Positions 19,439 through 28,841 of a stretch of 64,000 bases of DNA are shown piece after piece. The DNA comes from Bifidobacterium ramosum (GTDB taxonomy: Bacteria > Actinomycetota > Actinomycetes > Actinomycetales > Bifidobacteriaceae). The stretch covers positions 62,001 to 126,000 of the forward strand of contig NZ_WBSM01000008.1 in NCBI RefSeq assembly GCF_009299505.1, read 5' to 3'. Each line of letters starts with the position of its first letter. The stretch's first letter is position 1. A program made the translations under genes and the position numbers. The notes beneath the pieces were generated by a model. The model saw nothing but the letters and a program-made list of their open reading frames with translations, ran no database searches and was not told the DNA's origin.

Positions 19439-19711
19439 GTTTAGCGCACCTACGGAAGAATAGCACACGTTTACGACCGAAGCGACCATATCCGATGCTC
19501 CGCGTGGCGCGAGGACATGCGCCGCGACCGCTCCCCCGACGCCTTCGCGAGCATGCCGCAAGAAATCCGCGACTCTCCCGCCGACATTGCATCAGCATCC
19601 GCTGGCATTCCGCCATCCGCAGACACGTCATAGATAATCCGCGCAAAAACGTCATATTGCCATACAATTAAAGGTAGGAGTATCTCATACGACATATACA
19701 AGGAGGTTATG

Positions 19712-20314
19712 ATGAGCAGTTCCGAAACTTATCGTCCATTCGATCCGTGGCGCACCTCGCCGGTCAAGGAGGAGAGCCGCAAACAGATCGTCGCGACCCA
19801 CTACTTCAACGTCGATCAGGTGTCGTTGTCGACGCCGAAGGCCGGCCAGTTCGACCGGTTCGTGCTGCAGGGGAACAACGGCGACGGGGTCGGCGTACTC
19901 GCCCTGACGGACGACGGCCGCATCCCGCTGGTCGAACAGTACCGCATCCCGACCCACCGCTGGACATTGGAGATCCCCGGCGGCCATGCCGAGGATCCGA
20001 AGGAGACGGCGCTCGACGTCGCCAAGCGCAAGCTGCACGAGGAGGCGGGCTACACGGCGACCAGTTACGTGCAGTTCTCGCGGTTCCTCAACATGCCGAG
20101 CTTCGCGGCGCATCATACGGCGCTGTTCTTCGCCACGCACCTGTCGCCGGCCGACCGCGCCAGCTTCGGCCCGGAGACCCCGCGCCCGGACGTGCGTCTG
20201 TACACGCTCGACGAGGCGTATCAGATGGTGGTGAACGGCACGATCGTCGACGCGAAGACGATCATCGCGATCCTGCGTCTGTACACTGCACCGGATCACA
20301 ACCTCGGACAGTGA
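19712..20314 (+). CDS. Nudix hydrolase with an altered Nudix box
   Basis: About 200 residues resembling ADP-ribose pyrophosphatases: VLALTDDGRIPLVEQYRIP, then EIPGGHAEDPKETALDVAKR followed by KLHEEAGY. The box deviates from consensus: the first Glu of REUxEE is Lys (RKLHEE), and there is one extra residue between the leading Gly and Glu. The two Glu that bind magnesium (EE) remain, so some activity is plausible, but specificity is uncertain. AGGAGG at 19701-19706 supports the ATG at 19712 (another ATG is at 19709). It faces pyk across a strong hairpin. Confidence 0.82.
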   Translation: MSSSETYRPFDPWRTSPVKEESRKQIVATHYFNVDQVSLSTPKAGQFDRFVLQGNNGDGVGVLALTDDGRIPLVEQYRIPTHRWTLEIPGGHAEDPKETALDVAKRKLHEEAGYTATSYVQFSRFLNMPSFAAHHTALFFATHLSPADRASFGPETPRPDVRLYTLDEAYQMVVNGTIVDAKTIIAILRLYTAPDHNLGQ

Positions 20315-20392
20315 GCCGGCATCGGGCCAGCCGCTCCTTCACGGCCAATGCCACGTTCTTCGCCGCCCTTGTGCATTGCCTTCTTAACTAAC

Positions 20393-20442
20393 TGACGTAC
20401 ATGCGGCCGATTTCCTTAGGGAAATCGGCCGCATGTACGTCA
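20393..20442. terminator. 23-bp stem hairpin between Nudix gene and pyk
   Basis: A perfect inverted repeat, arms 20393-20415 and 20420-20442, with a four-base loop TTAG. It lies 78 bp after the Nudix stop, in a convergent intergenic region. It probably terminates the Nudix transcript. Confidence 0.65.
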
Positions 20443-20466
20443 AGGCATAGATACCATCGCCTCCAT

Positions 20467-20513
20467 ATGAACGAAGGGTCCCGACCGCAATCCGATCGGG
20501 ACCCTTCGTTCAT
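20467..20513 (-). terminator. pyk terminator
   Basis: A perfect 18-bp inverted repeat, arms 20467-20484 and 20496-20513, 40 bp beyond the pyk stop on the minus strand. No clear T-run follows, so the mechanism is inferred. Confidence 0.65.
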
Positions 20514-20552
20514 GTCATTACAGCGACTGCCGCTGCCGCGATACCGCTACGC

Positions 20553-21995
20553 TCACTCGGCGTTGCCGACGGTGTGCACGTAGATGGTGTCGGTGGAGCC
20601 GGCGGAGTGCTCACCCTGGGCGGAGCTCAGCACGACGATCTTGTCGCCATCGGAGACCTTACCGGCCTTCTTGAGGATGGTGTCGGTGTAGGCCATGAGG
20701 TCCTTGCGGGACTTATCGTGGTAGTCCTCCGGGACGTAGAACGCCTCGGTGCCCCAGGACAGCGCGAGCCAGTGGTAGGTGTGCTCGTTGTTGGTGATGC
20801 CGTAGATCGGGGCGGCCGGGCGCTCGCGGGAGACGCGGTGCACGGTGTTGCCGGTCTGGGTGTAGGCGACGATGGCCTTGGCGTTGAGCTTGTCGGCCAG
20901 GTCGACGGCGGCGGAGGAGACGGCACCGGTGGAGGACATGTCGAGGTTCTTTAGCTCCGGGATGCGGTCGAAGCCGTGCTCGGTGGCGAAGCCGGAGATG
21001 CGGGACATGGTGGCGACGGTCTCGGTCGGGTACTCGCCGACGGCGGTCTCGTTGGAGGTCATGGTCGCGTCGGCGCCGTCGAGGACGGCGTTGGCGCAGT
21101 CGGAGGCCTCAGCGCGAGACGGCACCGGGGAGTGGACCATGGAGCCGAGGACTTCGGTGGCCACGATGACCGGCTTGGCATACTGGCGGGCCAGCTCGAT
21201 GATGCGCTTGGTGGCCAGCGGGACCTCTTCGAGCGGGCACTCGACGGCCATGTCGCCACGGGCGGCCATGACGCCGTCGAAGGTCTTGACGATCTCCTCG
21301 AGGTTCTCGAGGGCCTGCGGCTTCTCGATCTTGGCGACGATCGGGATGCGGCGGCCTTCCTCGTCCATGATCTCGTGGGCACGGTCGATGTCGGTCGCGA
21401 AGCGCACGAAGGACATGGCGATGATGTCGGCGCCGGTGCGGATGGCCCAACGCAGATCGGCCTCGTCCTTCTCGGTCAGGGCCGGCAGGGAAACGGCAAC
21501 ACCCGGCAGGTTGATGCCCTTGTGGGAGGACACCGGACCGGCCACGACGACCTTGGTGTACACGTTGTTGCCCTCGACCTTGGTGACCTCGAGGCGGACC
21601 TTGCCGTCGTCGATCAGGATCGGGTCGCCCGGGTGGCAATCGCCCGGCAGGCCCTTGAAGGTGGTGGAGGTGATGTGCTCGTCGCCTTCGACATCATCGG
21701 TGGTGATGATGAACTCCTGGCCAAGCTGGAGCTGGACCTTGTCCTCGCCCTCGGCGTTCTTCTTGAACCAGCCGCAGCGGATCTTCGGGCCCTGAAGGTC
21801 GACCAGCGCAGCGACGTTGCGACCGGTGGCCTTGGAGGCTTCGCGCACGTTGTTGTAGACGCGAAGGTGATCCTCCGGGGTGCCGTGGGAGCGGTTCAGA
21901 CGAGCGACGTCCATACCCGCTTCGACGAGCTTGGTGATGCCCTCGAGAGATTCGGTCGCGGGACCGATGGTGTCAACGATCTTGGCTTTACGCAT
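20553..21995 (-). CDS. pyk: Pyruvate kinase
   Basis: 480 residues. Converts phosphoenolpyruvate and ADP to pyruvate and ATP. Visible are the N-terminal RKAKIVDTIGPA, the substrate region ARLNRSHG, the catalytic Lys segment PIVAKIEKPQA and the metal/PEP motif MAARGDMAVE, followed by the C-terminal regulatory domain. Several usually fixed positions differ from common pyruvate kinases (Cys to Asp in KIVDTIGP, Phe to Arg in ARLNRSHG, SGET to SNET in TSNETAVG); I believe this is usual in the genus but cannot verify it here. A LacI-type operator lies 108 bp upstream. Confidence 0.95.
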   Translation of the reverse strand: MRKAKIVDTIGPATESLEGITKLVEAGMDVARLNRSHGTPEDHLRVYNNVREASKATGRNVAALVDLQGPKIRCGWFKKNAEGEDKVQLQLGQEFIITTDDVEGDEHITSTTFKGLPGDCHPGDPILIDDGKVRLEVTKVEGNNVYTKVVVAGPVSSHKGINLPGVAVSLPALTEKDEADLRWAIRTGADIIAMSFVRFATDIDRAHEIMDEEGRRIPIVAKIEKPQALENLEEIVKTFDGVMAARGDMAVECPLEEVPLATKRIIELARQYAKPVIVATEVLGSMVHSPVPSRAEASDCANAVLDGADATMTSNETAVGEYPTETVATMSRISGFATEHGFDRIPELKNLDMSSTGAVSSAAVDLADKLNAKAIVAYTQTGNTVHRVSRERPAAPIYGITNNEHTYHWLALSWGTEAFYVPEDYHDKSRKDLMAYTDTILKKAGKVSDGDKIVVLSSAQGEHSAGSTDTIYVHTVGNAE

Positions 21996-22056
21996 GAATG
22001 CCTGCCTATTCCTATCTTGTTTTGCCGGACCCGGGATGGCCCGGCTGCCGAGGTTC

Positions 22057-22086
22057 AGTCTACTAGCACACGACGAACACGGCCAC
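22057..22086 (-). promoter_or_regulatory. Predicted pyk promoter (weak -35)
   Basis: On the minus strand a TAGACT -10 (22057-22062) is preceded after 18 bases by GTGGCC, a poor -35. The weak -35 fits a promoter that needs an activator bound at the palindrome directly upstream. Confidence 0.45.
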
Positions 22087-22102
22087 TGTTTTTTGCGGTG
22101 TG

Positions 22103-22118
22103 TTGTGAGCGCTCACAA
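22103..22118. promoter_or_regulatory. LacI-family operator upstream of pyk
   Basis: Perfect 16-bp palindrome TTGTGAGCGCTCACAA, centred 51 bp upstream of the pyk -10. The same core, TGTGAGCGCTCACA, lies upstream of eno at 59322-59337. This is the type of site bound by LacI-family sugar regulators such as bifidobacterial AraQ. Confidence 0.75.
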
Positions 22119-22149
22119 TATTGTAACGCAAAGCCACCGGATAATGCAA

Positions 22150-22184
22150 AACCCGTTGCACGACAAGGGTTCATGCAACGGGTT
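22150..22184 (-). terminator. terC terminator
   Basis: An 11-bp inverted repeat AACCCGTTGCA/TGCAACGGGTT (22150-22160 and 22174-22184), followed on the minus strand by TTTTGCATT. It lies 24 bp after the terC stop. Confidence 0.8.
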
Positions 22185-22207
22185 CCGCACTGTTCAGCAA
22201 CAGTTCA

Positions 22208-23200
22208 TCACGCGTTCTTGGCGTCCGCGGTTTCCAGCGACTTCATCTTGAGCACGCTGGCCACGGCGGCCCCGCCGATCGCCAGGATGATAACCGCGAG
22301 CGACAACCACGTCGGCACCTCCGGCACCCATGCGATGGGCTGTCCGCCGTTGAGGAACGGCAGCGAATTGCCGTGCAGCGCCTCCATGATGAGCTTGATG
22401 CCGATGAAGCCGAGCACGATGGACAGACCAAGCGGCAGGTAGACGAGCTTGTCGAGCAGCGCGCCAAGCAGGAAGTAAAGCTGCTGCAGGCCGAGCAGGG
22501 CGAACACGTTGGAGGTGAACACGATGAACGGGTCCTTGGTCAGGCCGAAGATCGCGGGGATCGAGTCGAAGGCGAACATGACGTCGGTGGTACCGATGGC
22601 GAGGAACACGACGAGCATCGGGGTGAAGTACTTGACGCCGTTCTTTTCGGTGCGCAGCTTCTCGCCGTCGTATTCGTCGGAGATCCTCATGACCTTGCGC
22701 AAGGCCTTGATGATGCCGTTCTCATGGTATTCCTCGTCATCGTCGCCGCCGGTGACGAGCTTGATCGCGGTGACGATGAGGAACGCGCCGAAGAGGAAGA
22801 AGATCCAGGTGAACCGTTCGATGAGCGCGGCGCCGATGAGGATGAAGATGCCGCGCAGGATCAGAGCGACGGTGATGCCGACCGACAGCACGTACTTCTG
22901 CAGGACTTTCGGCACAGCGAAGTTCGACATGATGATGACGAATACGAACAGGTTATCGATGCTCAGCGAGTATTCGGTAAGCCAGCCGGAATAGAACTCG
23001 ATGGCCGGCTTGGAACCGGCGACGGCCCACATGATGCCGCCGAAGATCAGGGCGGCGACCACGAAGAACGCGATATGCTGCAGGCACTCCTTGGTGGACG
23101 GCACGTGCGGTTTGCGCCCGATGACGAACAGATCCACGACGAAGAACGCCGCGAGCACCACGAACGTGGCGACCATAAACACTACAGGGGTTTCAGACAT
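22208..23200 (-). CDS. TerC/Alx family membrane protein
   Basis: 330 residues with about nine membrane segments. The family signature acid clusters are present: YSLSIDNLFVFVIIMSNF and TTDVMFAFDSIPAIFGLTKDPF; the Asp residues within these segments are thought to conduct Mn2+. TerC proteins export or handle manganese and some work with secreted metalloproteins. The start MSETPVVF fits the family, though the RBS-like GGGAG is only two bases before it; an ATG at 23212 is possible. I saw no yybP-ykoY riboswitch in the 130-bp leader, which instead holds an interspersed repeat. Confidence 0.85.
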   Translation of the reverse strand: MSETPVVFMVATFVVLAAFFVVDLFVIGRKPHVPSTKECLQHIAFFVVAALIFGGIMWAVAGSKPAIEFYSGWLTEYSLSIDNLFVFVIIMSNFAVPKVLQKYVLSVGITVALILRGIFILIGAALIERFTWIFFLFGAFLIVTAIKLVTGGDDDEEYHENGIIKALRKVMRISDEYDGEKLRTEKNGVKYFTPMLVVFLAIGTTDVMFAFDSIPAIFGLTKDPFIVFTSNVFALLGLQQLYFLLGALLDKLVYLPLGLSIVLGFIGIKLIMEALHGNSLPFLNGGQPIAWVPEVPTWLSLAVIILAIGGAAVASVLKMKSLETADAKNA

Positions 23201-23255
23201 GACTCCCAGCATATGAACAGGCGCTGACGCTACTTCAGCGAGCATAGCGAGCCTC

Positions 23256-23303
23256 GGCTCCCTCGGCTGAGGGAGCTGGCAGCCGCAGGCTGACTGAGGG
23301 AGC
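23256..23303. repeat. GCTCCCTC interspersed palindromic repeat
   Basis: A diverged 48-nt member of the family seen at 11509-11610 and 15421-15532: GGCTCCCTCGGCTGAGGGAG, then the inner hairpin GGCAGCCGCAGGCTGAC, then TGAGGGAGC. It lies between uvrB and terC and may terminate uvrB. Confidence 0.7.
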
Positions 23304-23333
23304 GTGCACCCGGTCCCGAGCCGGGGCCGAAGT

Positions 23334-25445
23334 TCACTTATTTGCCTCGGTCATCCCCCTCAGTTCTTTTTTGAGATCGCGGATCTCGTCGCGTAGGCGG
23401 GCGGCCAGCTCGAACTGGAGCTGTTCGGCGGCGGTGTGCATCTGTTCGCTCAGCTGACGGATCAGGTCGGCGAGATCCTGCGCCGGCAGCCCGGCCTTGA
23501 GGATCTCCTCATGCCGCTTGTCGGCCTCGTCCTTGTCGAGCGTCGGCACGCCGAGATGCGTGTTGCCGGCCTTGCCGGCGTTGCGGTATCCGCCGGCCAG
23601 CAACGTCTGCGTATCCACGTCCTCCTTGGCAAGCATGTCGTTGACGTCGCTGATCTTCTTGATCAGCGGCTTCGGGTCGATGTGATGTTCCTTGTTGTAC
23701 GCGATCTGCTTGGCGCGGCGGCGTTCGGTCTCATCGATGGCCTTGTGCATCGCGTCGGTCGTCTCGTCGGCGTACATGATGACCGTGCCGGACACGTTTC
23801 GCGCGGCGCGGCCGATCGTCTGGATGAGCGAACGGTACGAGCGCAGGAAGCCTTCCTTGTCGGCGTCGAGGATCGCGACCAGCGACACCTCCGGCAGATC
23901 GAGGCCCTCGCGCAGCAGGTTGATGCCGACAATCACGTCGATCTTGCCTTCGCGCAGTTCGCGCAGCAGTTCGACGCGGCGCAGCGTGTCCACGTCGGAA
24001 TGCAGGTATTCGACCTTGATGCCCCGTTCGAGCAGGTAGTCGGTCAGGTCCTCGGCCATCTTCTTGGTCAGGGTCGTCACGAGCGCTCGCTCGTGTTTGG
24101 CCACACGGTCTTTGATCTCGGCGAGCAGGTCGTCGATCTGCCCCTTGGTGGGGCGAACCTCTACCTTCGGGTCCAGCAGGCCGGTCGGTCGGATGATCTG
24201 CTCGACCACGCCGTCGGACAATCCCAGCTCATAGTCGCCCGGCGTGGCGGACAGGTAGACGGTCTGGCCGACGCGTTCGAGGAACTCCGGCCATTTGAGC
24301 GGCCGGTTGTCCATCGCCGACGGCAGACGGAACCCGAAGTCCACGAGCGTGCGCTTGCGCGAGGCGTCGCCTTCGTACATCGCGCCGATCTGCGGCACGG
24401 TCACGTGGGATTCGTCGATGACGAGCAGGAAGTCGTCGGGGAAGAAGTCGAGCAGCGTGTGCGGCGGCGTGCCGGGAGCGCGGCCGTCGAAATGCCGTGA
24501 ATAGTTCTCCACGCCGGAGCATACACCCACCTGTGCGAGCATCTCGAGGTCATAGGTGGTGCGCATGGTGAGCCGTTGCGCCTCGAGCTCCTTGCCCTGT
24601 TTGCGCAGCTGAGCGGTGCGCTCGTCCAGCTCCTGCTGGATGGTCTTGAGTGCCCGTTCCATGCGCTCGGGGCCGGCCACGTAATGCGAGGCCGGGAAGA
24701 TGTGCACTTCGCTCTCGTGATCGATCACGTCGCCGGTCAGCGGGTGCAGGGTGGAGATGCGGTCGATCTCGTCGCCGAAGAACTCGATGCGGATGGCCAG
24801 CTCCTCGTAGACGGGAATGATCTCGACGGTGTCGCCGCGCACGCGGAACGTGCCGCGCGTGAACGCGATGTCGTTGCGTTTATACTGCATGGCGACGAAC
24901 TGGCGCAGCAGATCGTCGCGGTTGATCTCCTGCCCCTCCTTGAGGAACAGCATGCGCCCGGCGTATTCCTCCGGCGTGCCGAGGCCATAGATGCAAGACA
25001 CGGTGGCGACGACCACGCAGTCGCGCCGGGTCAGCAGGTTCGCGGTGGCGGCGTGGCGCAGGCGTTCCACATCGTCGTTGATGTTGGAGTCCTTCTCGAT
25101 GTACGTGTCGGTCTGCGGAATGTATGCCTCGGGCTGATAGTAGTCGTAGTAGCTCACGAAGTAGCTCACCGCGTTGTCCGGCATGAGTTCGCGGAACTCG
25201 GCGCACAGCTGCGCGGCCAGCGTCTTGTTCGGTTCGATGATGAGCGTCGGCCGCTGCAACCGTTCGATCAGCCATGCGGTCGTCGCGGTCTTGCCGGTGC
25301 CGGTCGCGCCCATGAGCACCACGTCGTTCTCGCCGTTCTCGATGCGTGTGGCCAGTTCCTCGATGGCCTGCGGCTGGTCGCCGGATGGCTTGTACGGCGA
25401 CTTGACGACGAACAGCTTGTTCGATCGTTCGATATTGAAGCCCAT
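23334..25445 (-). CDS. uvrB: Excinuclease ABC subunit B
   Basis: 703 residues. The damage-recognition helicase of nucleotide excision repair. Walker [11 protein letters not shown] lies near residue 45, the beta-hairpin region [20 protein letters not shown] near 95, a DEAD-like [11 protein letters not shown] motif at mid-length, helicase motif [11 protein letters not shown], and a C-terminal UVR domain ([17 protein letters not shown]) for UvrC contact. GGAAGGAG precedes tandem ATGs at 25448 and 25445; the second has better spacing. It overlaps or abuts coaE and is co-transcribed with it. Confidence 0.96.
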   Translation of the reverse strand: MGFNIERSNKLFVVKSPYKPSGDQPQAIEELATRIENGENDVVLMGATGTGKTATTAWLIERLQRPTLIIEPNKTLAAQLCAEFRELMPDNAVSYFVSYYDYYQPEAYIPQTDTYIEKDSNINDDVERLRHAATANLLTRRDCVVVATVSCIYGLGTPEEYAGRMLFLKEGQEINRDDLLRQFVAMQYKRNDIAFTRGTFRVRGDTVEIIPVYEELAIRIEFFGDEIDRISTLHPLTGDVIDHESEVHIFPASHYVAGPERMERALKTIQQELDERTAQLRKQGKELEAQRLTMRTTYDLEMLAQVGVCSGVENYSRHFDGRAPGTPPHTLLDFFPDDFLLVIDESHVTVPQIGAMYEGDASRKRTLVDFGFRLPSAMDNRPLKWPEFLERVGQTVYLSATPGDYELGLSDGVVEQIIRPTGLLDPKVEVRPTKGQIDDLLAEIKDRVAKHERALVTTLTKKMAEDLTDYLLERGIKVEYLHSDVDTLRRVELLRELREGKIDVIVGINLLREGLDLPEVSLVAILDADKEGFLRSYRSLIQTIGRAARNVSGTVIMYADETTDAMHKAIDETERRRAKQIAYNKEHHIDPKPLIKKISDVNDMLAKEDVDTQTLLAGGYRNAGKAGNTHLGVPTLDKDEADKRHEEILKAGLPAQDLADLIRQLSEQMHTAAEQLQFELAARLRDEIRDLKKELRGMTEANK

Positions 25446-25447
25446 CA

Positions 25448-26104
25448 TTACTCCTTCCGGCTGGTCCAATTGACATACAGCCTATCAACAATATCGAACA
25501 TTTGTTCTATAGATTGTGTGGAATCCACTACGATATCGGCGATTCCTCGGCGCGTCGCCTCATCGCTCTGATGCCGAATGCGTCCTTCGGCCTGTTCGCG
25601 GCTCATGCCGCGCTCCCCCATCATGCGCGCGATGCGTACGTCGACCGGCGCCTCGACCGTCACGATATGGTCGAACCGGAACGGAATCGTCCCGATCACC
25701 TCGGCCAGCAGCGGCACATCATGCACGACGACCAGCGTCCCGTCACCGTTGTCGGCACCGGCACCGGCACGATCGAACGCGGCAATCGCCTCGCGTTCCG
25801 CCCTCGCCGCTTCGTCATAGATCAACGGATGTTCGATCGCATCGAGACGCTCCCGCGCACCTGCCGGCGCATGTGTCCCAAACACATGTGCCGCCATCCA
25901 TGCACGGTTCAGTTCGCCATCATCGGTCAACGCGTCCGGGCCGAACTCGTCGACGATCCTGCGCAGACCATCCCCGCCGGGGGCGACGACCAGTCGAGCC
26001 AACGCATCATAGTCGATCACCGCCGCGCCAAGCTCGCGCAACCGTCGTGCCACCGTGCTTTTGCCGGCCGCAATCCCACCGGTCAGTCCGATCCTCACTA
26101 TCAC
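25448..26104 (-). CDS. coaE: Dephospho-CoA kinase
   Basis: 218 residues. Phosphorylates the 3'-OH of dephospho-CoA, the last step of CoA synthesis. The P-loop [17 protein letters not shown] is at the N-terminus, followed by [17 protein letters not shown] and the [11 protein letters not shown] segment are family hallmarks. The stop TAA runs directly into the uvrB start (TAATG), so the pair is probably translationally coupled. The coaE-uvrB order downstream of rpsA matches that known in mycobacteria. Confidence 0.94.
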   Translation of the reverse strand: MIVRIGLTGGIAAGKSTVARRLRELGAAVIDYDALARLVVAPGGDGLRRIVDEFGPDALTDDGELNRAWMAAHVFGTHAPAGARERLDAIEHPLIYDEAARAEREAIAAFDRAGAGADNGDGTLVVVHDVPLLAEVIGTIPFRFDHIVTVEAPVDVRIARMMGERGMSREQAEGRIRHQSDEATRRGIADIVVDSTQSIEQMFDIVDRLYVNWTSRKE

Positions 26105-26164
26105 GTCTCACATGGTAGCGCGAGACGAACCACCGTGACGGCCACGCGCCTCGGCATATACGCA

Positions 26165-26195
26165 AGAAGCCCGACCCCATAGGGATCGGGCTTCT
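26165..26195 (-). terminator. rpsA terminator
   Basis: Arms 26165-26178 and 26182-26195 pair over 14 bp with one G-T pair (AGAAGCCCGA.CCC/GGG.TCGGGCTTCT). It lies about 50 bp after the rpsA stop. Confidence 0.75.
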
Positions 26196-26247
26196 CATTC
26201 AGACCGATGGATCAGTACTGAATCACTTCTTCTCGTTCAGGCGATGC

Positions 26248-27720
26248 TCACTTGCCGAGCAGCTGGTCGCGCAGGGCGGCGAGCTGATCGGAGTCGGCGA
26301 GGGTGCCGGTGGAGGTGGACTCGGAAGAGTAGTTGGAGGTCTCCTCGACCTTCTCCTCCTTCGGAGCCTGACCATCCTCGGCGGCCGAAGCGGCGGCGTT
26401 CTCCAGCTCCTTGGCGACGAACGCCTTGTGCTGCTCCCACAGGTCGTGGGCGGCTGCGTACTGGGCCTCCCACTCCTCGCGCTGCTTCTCGTAGCCGGCG
26501 ATCCACTCGTTGGTGTTCGGGTCGAAGCCTTCCGGATACTTGTAGTTGCCTTCCTCGTCGTACTCGGCCGGCATGCCGTACAGCGCCGGATCGAAGTCCT
26601 CGGAGTTCGGATCGACGGAGTCGTTGGCCTGCTTGAGGGACAGGGAGATGCGGCGACGATCGAGATCGACGTCGATCACCTTGACGAACACCTCTTCGCC
26701 CGGCTTGACGACGGTCTCCGGGTTCTCGACGTGACGGTTCGCGAGCTCGGAGATGTGCACCAGGCCCTCGATGCCGTCCTCAACGGAGATGAACACGCCG
26801 AACTGGACGATCTTGGTGACCTTGCCCTTGACGATCTGGCCGGGGACGTGGGTGCGAGCGAAGCGCTGCCACGGATCCTCCTGGGTGGCCTTGAGCGACA
26901 GGGAGATGCGCTCGCGGTCCAGATCGACGTCGAGGACCTCGACGGTAACCTTGTCGCCGACCTTGACGACCTCGGACGGGTGGTCGATGTGCTTCCAGGA
27001 CAGCTCGGAGACGTGAATCAGGCCGTCAACACCACCGAGATCGACAAACGCGCCGAAGTTGACGATGGAGGAGACAACACCCTCGCGGATCTGGCCCTTC
27101 TTGAGCTGCGAGAGGAAGGTCTCGCGCACTTCGGACTGGGTCTCCTCGAGGTACTGGCGGCGGGACAGGACCACGTTGTTGCGGTTCTTGTCGAGCTCCA
27201 GGATCTTGGCCTTGATCTTCTGGCCGATGTACGGGGAAAGATCACGGACGCGGCGCATTTCGACCAGCGACGCCGGCAGGAAGCCGCGCAGGCCGATGTC
27301 CACGATGAGGCCGCCCTTGACGGCTTCGATGACGGTGCCCTCAACAACGCCGTCAGCTTCCTTGATCTTCTCGATGTCGCCCCAGGCACGCTCGTACTGA
27401 GCACGCTTCTTGGACAGGATCAGACGGCCTTCCTTGTCTTCCTTGGTGACGACAAGGGCCTCGATCGGATCGCCGACCTCGACGACCTCGTCCGGATCGA
27501 CATCCTTCTTGATGGAAAGTTCGCGGGAGGGGATCACACCCTCGGTCTTGTAGCCGATGTCGACCAGGACCTCGTCACGATCGACCTTGACGACGGTACC
27601 CTCGACCAGATCACCATCATCGAAGTTCTTGATGGTGGAATCGACTGCCTTGATGAAGTCCTCTTCGGTGCCGATGTCGTTGATGGCGACCTTGGCGACT
27701 TCGTTATTGTTCTCTGCCAT
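26248..27720 (-). CDS. rpsA: 30S ribosomal protein S1
   Basis: 490 residues with four S1 RNA-binding repeats (about 38-105, 125-190, 205-275, 290-360) seen as repeats of EGxVxKVxxxGxFVDLG and HVSEL/HISEL. The C-terminal tail is acidic and low in complexity (ESTSTGTLADSDQLAALRD). S1 helps the 30S subunit bind structured mRNA. Actinobacterial S1 commonly has four repeats, against six in E. coli, so the length is normal. It is transcribed alone between folD and coaE. Confidence 0.96.
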   Translation of the reverse strand: MAENNNEVAKVAINDIGTEEDFIKAVDSTIKNFDDGDLVEGTVVKVDRDEVLVDIGYKTEGVIPSRELSIKKDVDPDEVVEVGDPIEALVVTKEDKEGRLILSKKRAQYERAWGDIEKIKEADGVVEGTVIEAVKGGLIVDIGLRGFLPASLVEMRRVRDLSPYIGQKIKAKILELDKNRNNVVLSRRQYLEETQSEVRETFLSQLKKGQIREGVVSSIVNFGAFVDLGGVDGLIHVSELSWKHIDHPSEVVKVGDKVTVEVLDVDLDRERISLSLKATQEDPWQRFARTHVPGQIVKGKVTKIVQFGVFISVEDGIEGLVHISELANRHVENPETVVKPGEEVFVKVIDVDLDRRRISLSLKQANDSVDPNSEDFDPALYGMPAEYDEEGNYKYPEGFDPNTNEWIAGYEKQREEWEAQYAAAHDLWEQHKAFVAKELENAAASAAEDGQAPKEEKVEETSNYSSESTSTGTLADSDQLAALRDQLLGK

Positions 27721-27849
27721 TAATGTGGTTTCTTAATAACTAGTTGGTGGATAAAATCGTTCTTCAGTTATTCCGCGCATGCTGGCGCACGCGCAATTCT
27801 CAACAATACCGGTAGCCCTGCCCATATATTTCGGGCGTGTCGCAAGCCG

Positions 27850-28728
27850 TCAGCCCAGCTGGCGTTCGGCCATTTCGACGACGTTGGCGAGGAGCATGGC
27901 ACGGGTCATGGGGCCGACACCGCCCGGGTTGGGCGAGTAGGCGTATGCCTTGTCGTAGCACGCCTTGTCCACGTCGCCCTTGACACGCCAGCGGCCGGCC
28001 TCCTCGTCGAAGACGCGCGAGACGCCGACGTCGAGCAGGATCGCGCCGTCCTTGATCATGTCCGGCTTGACGAATCCGGCCGAGCCCATCGCGGCGACGA
28101 TCACGTCGGCGCGGCGCATGTGGTCGGCCACGTCGCGCGTGCCGGTGTGGCACAGCGTGACGGTCGCGTTGACGGCGCGACGCGTGAGCATGAGGCCGAT
28201 CGTGCGTCCGATGGTGATGCCGCGGCCGAGCACGCACACCTCCTTGCCGTTGAGGTCGATGTCGTACGCGCCGAGCAGCTCGATGACGCCGCGCGGGGTG
28301 CACGGCAGCGGGGTCGTGATCTCGCCGCGCACGTGCAGCACGAGTTCGCCGAGGTTGTACGGGTGCATGCCGTCCGCGTCCTTGGCCGGGTCGATCAGGT
28401 CGATGATCACATTCTCGTCGATGCCCTTGGGCAGCGGCAGCTGGACAATGTAGCCGGTGCACGTCGGATCGTCGTTCATCTCGCGCACGACGGCCGCGAT
28501 GTCGTCGAAGCTCGCGTCGGCCGGCAGCTCGTGCTTGATGGACCGCACGCCGATCTCGGCGCAGTCGGCGTGCTTGCCGGCCACGTATTTGACCGAGCCG
28601 GCGTCCTGCCCGACGAGCAGGGTGCCGAGACCCGGTTCGATACCGTGTTCCTTGAGCCGTGCGACACGCTCGGCCAGATTCGCCTTGATGGTCGCCGCCG
28701 TCTGCTTGCCGTCGAGTCTGATGGTCAT
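27850..28728 (-). CDS. folD: Bifunctional methylenetetrahydrofolate dehydrogenase/cyclohydrolase
   Basis: 292 residues. Oxidises 5,10-methylene-THF to methenyl-THF and hydrolyses it to 10-formyl-THF. Typical motifs: [13 protein letters not shown] (with the catalytic Lys), [13 protein letters not shown] and the NADP-binding [16 protein letters not shown]; the C-terminal [18 protein letters not shown] is a family signature. Normal length. It is divergent from the metal transporter gene at 28842, with 113 bp between them. Confidence 0.96.
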   Translation of the reverse strand: MTIRLDGKQTAATIKANLAERVARLKEHGIEPGLGTLLVGQDAGSVKYVAGKHADCAEIGVRSIKHELPADASFDDIAAVVREMNDDPTCTGYIVQLPLPKGIDENVIIDLIDPAKDADGMHPYNLGELVLHVRGEITTPLPCTPRGVIELLGAYDIDLNGKEVCVLGRGITIGRTIGLMLTRRAVNATVTLCHTGTRDVADHMRRADVIVAAMGSAGFVKPDMIKDGAILLDVGVSRVFDEEAGRWRVKGDVDKACYDKAYAYSPNPGGVGPMTRAMLLANVVEMAERQLG

Positions 28729-28841
28729 ATACCGCTCCTCATGTCGTCGGTTCGTTGCCTTAGCGTTAGGCTATCGTGGATTGCAGTCAATGGTGGCGTC
28801 CGCTGCGATATTCGGACAGCATGATCGAGAGGCTGGGCAAC

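Noticed and set aside
23201..23333. yybP-ykoY manganese riboswitch before terC
   Set aside because: The leader holds an interspersed palindrome and no conserved riboswitch core that I can see.
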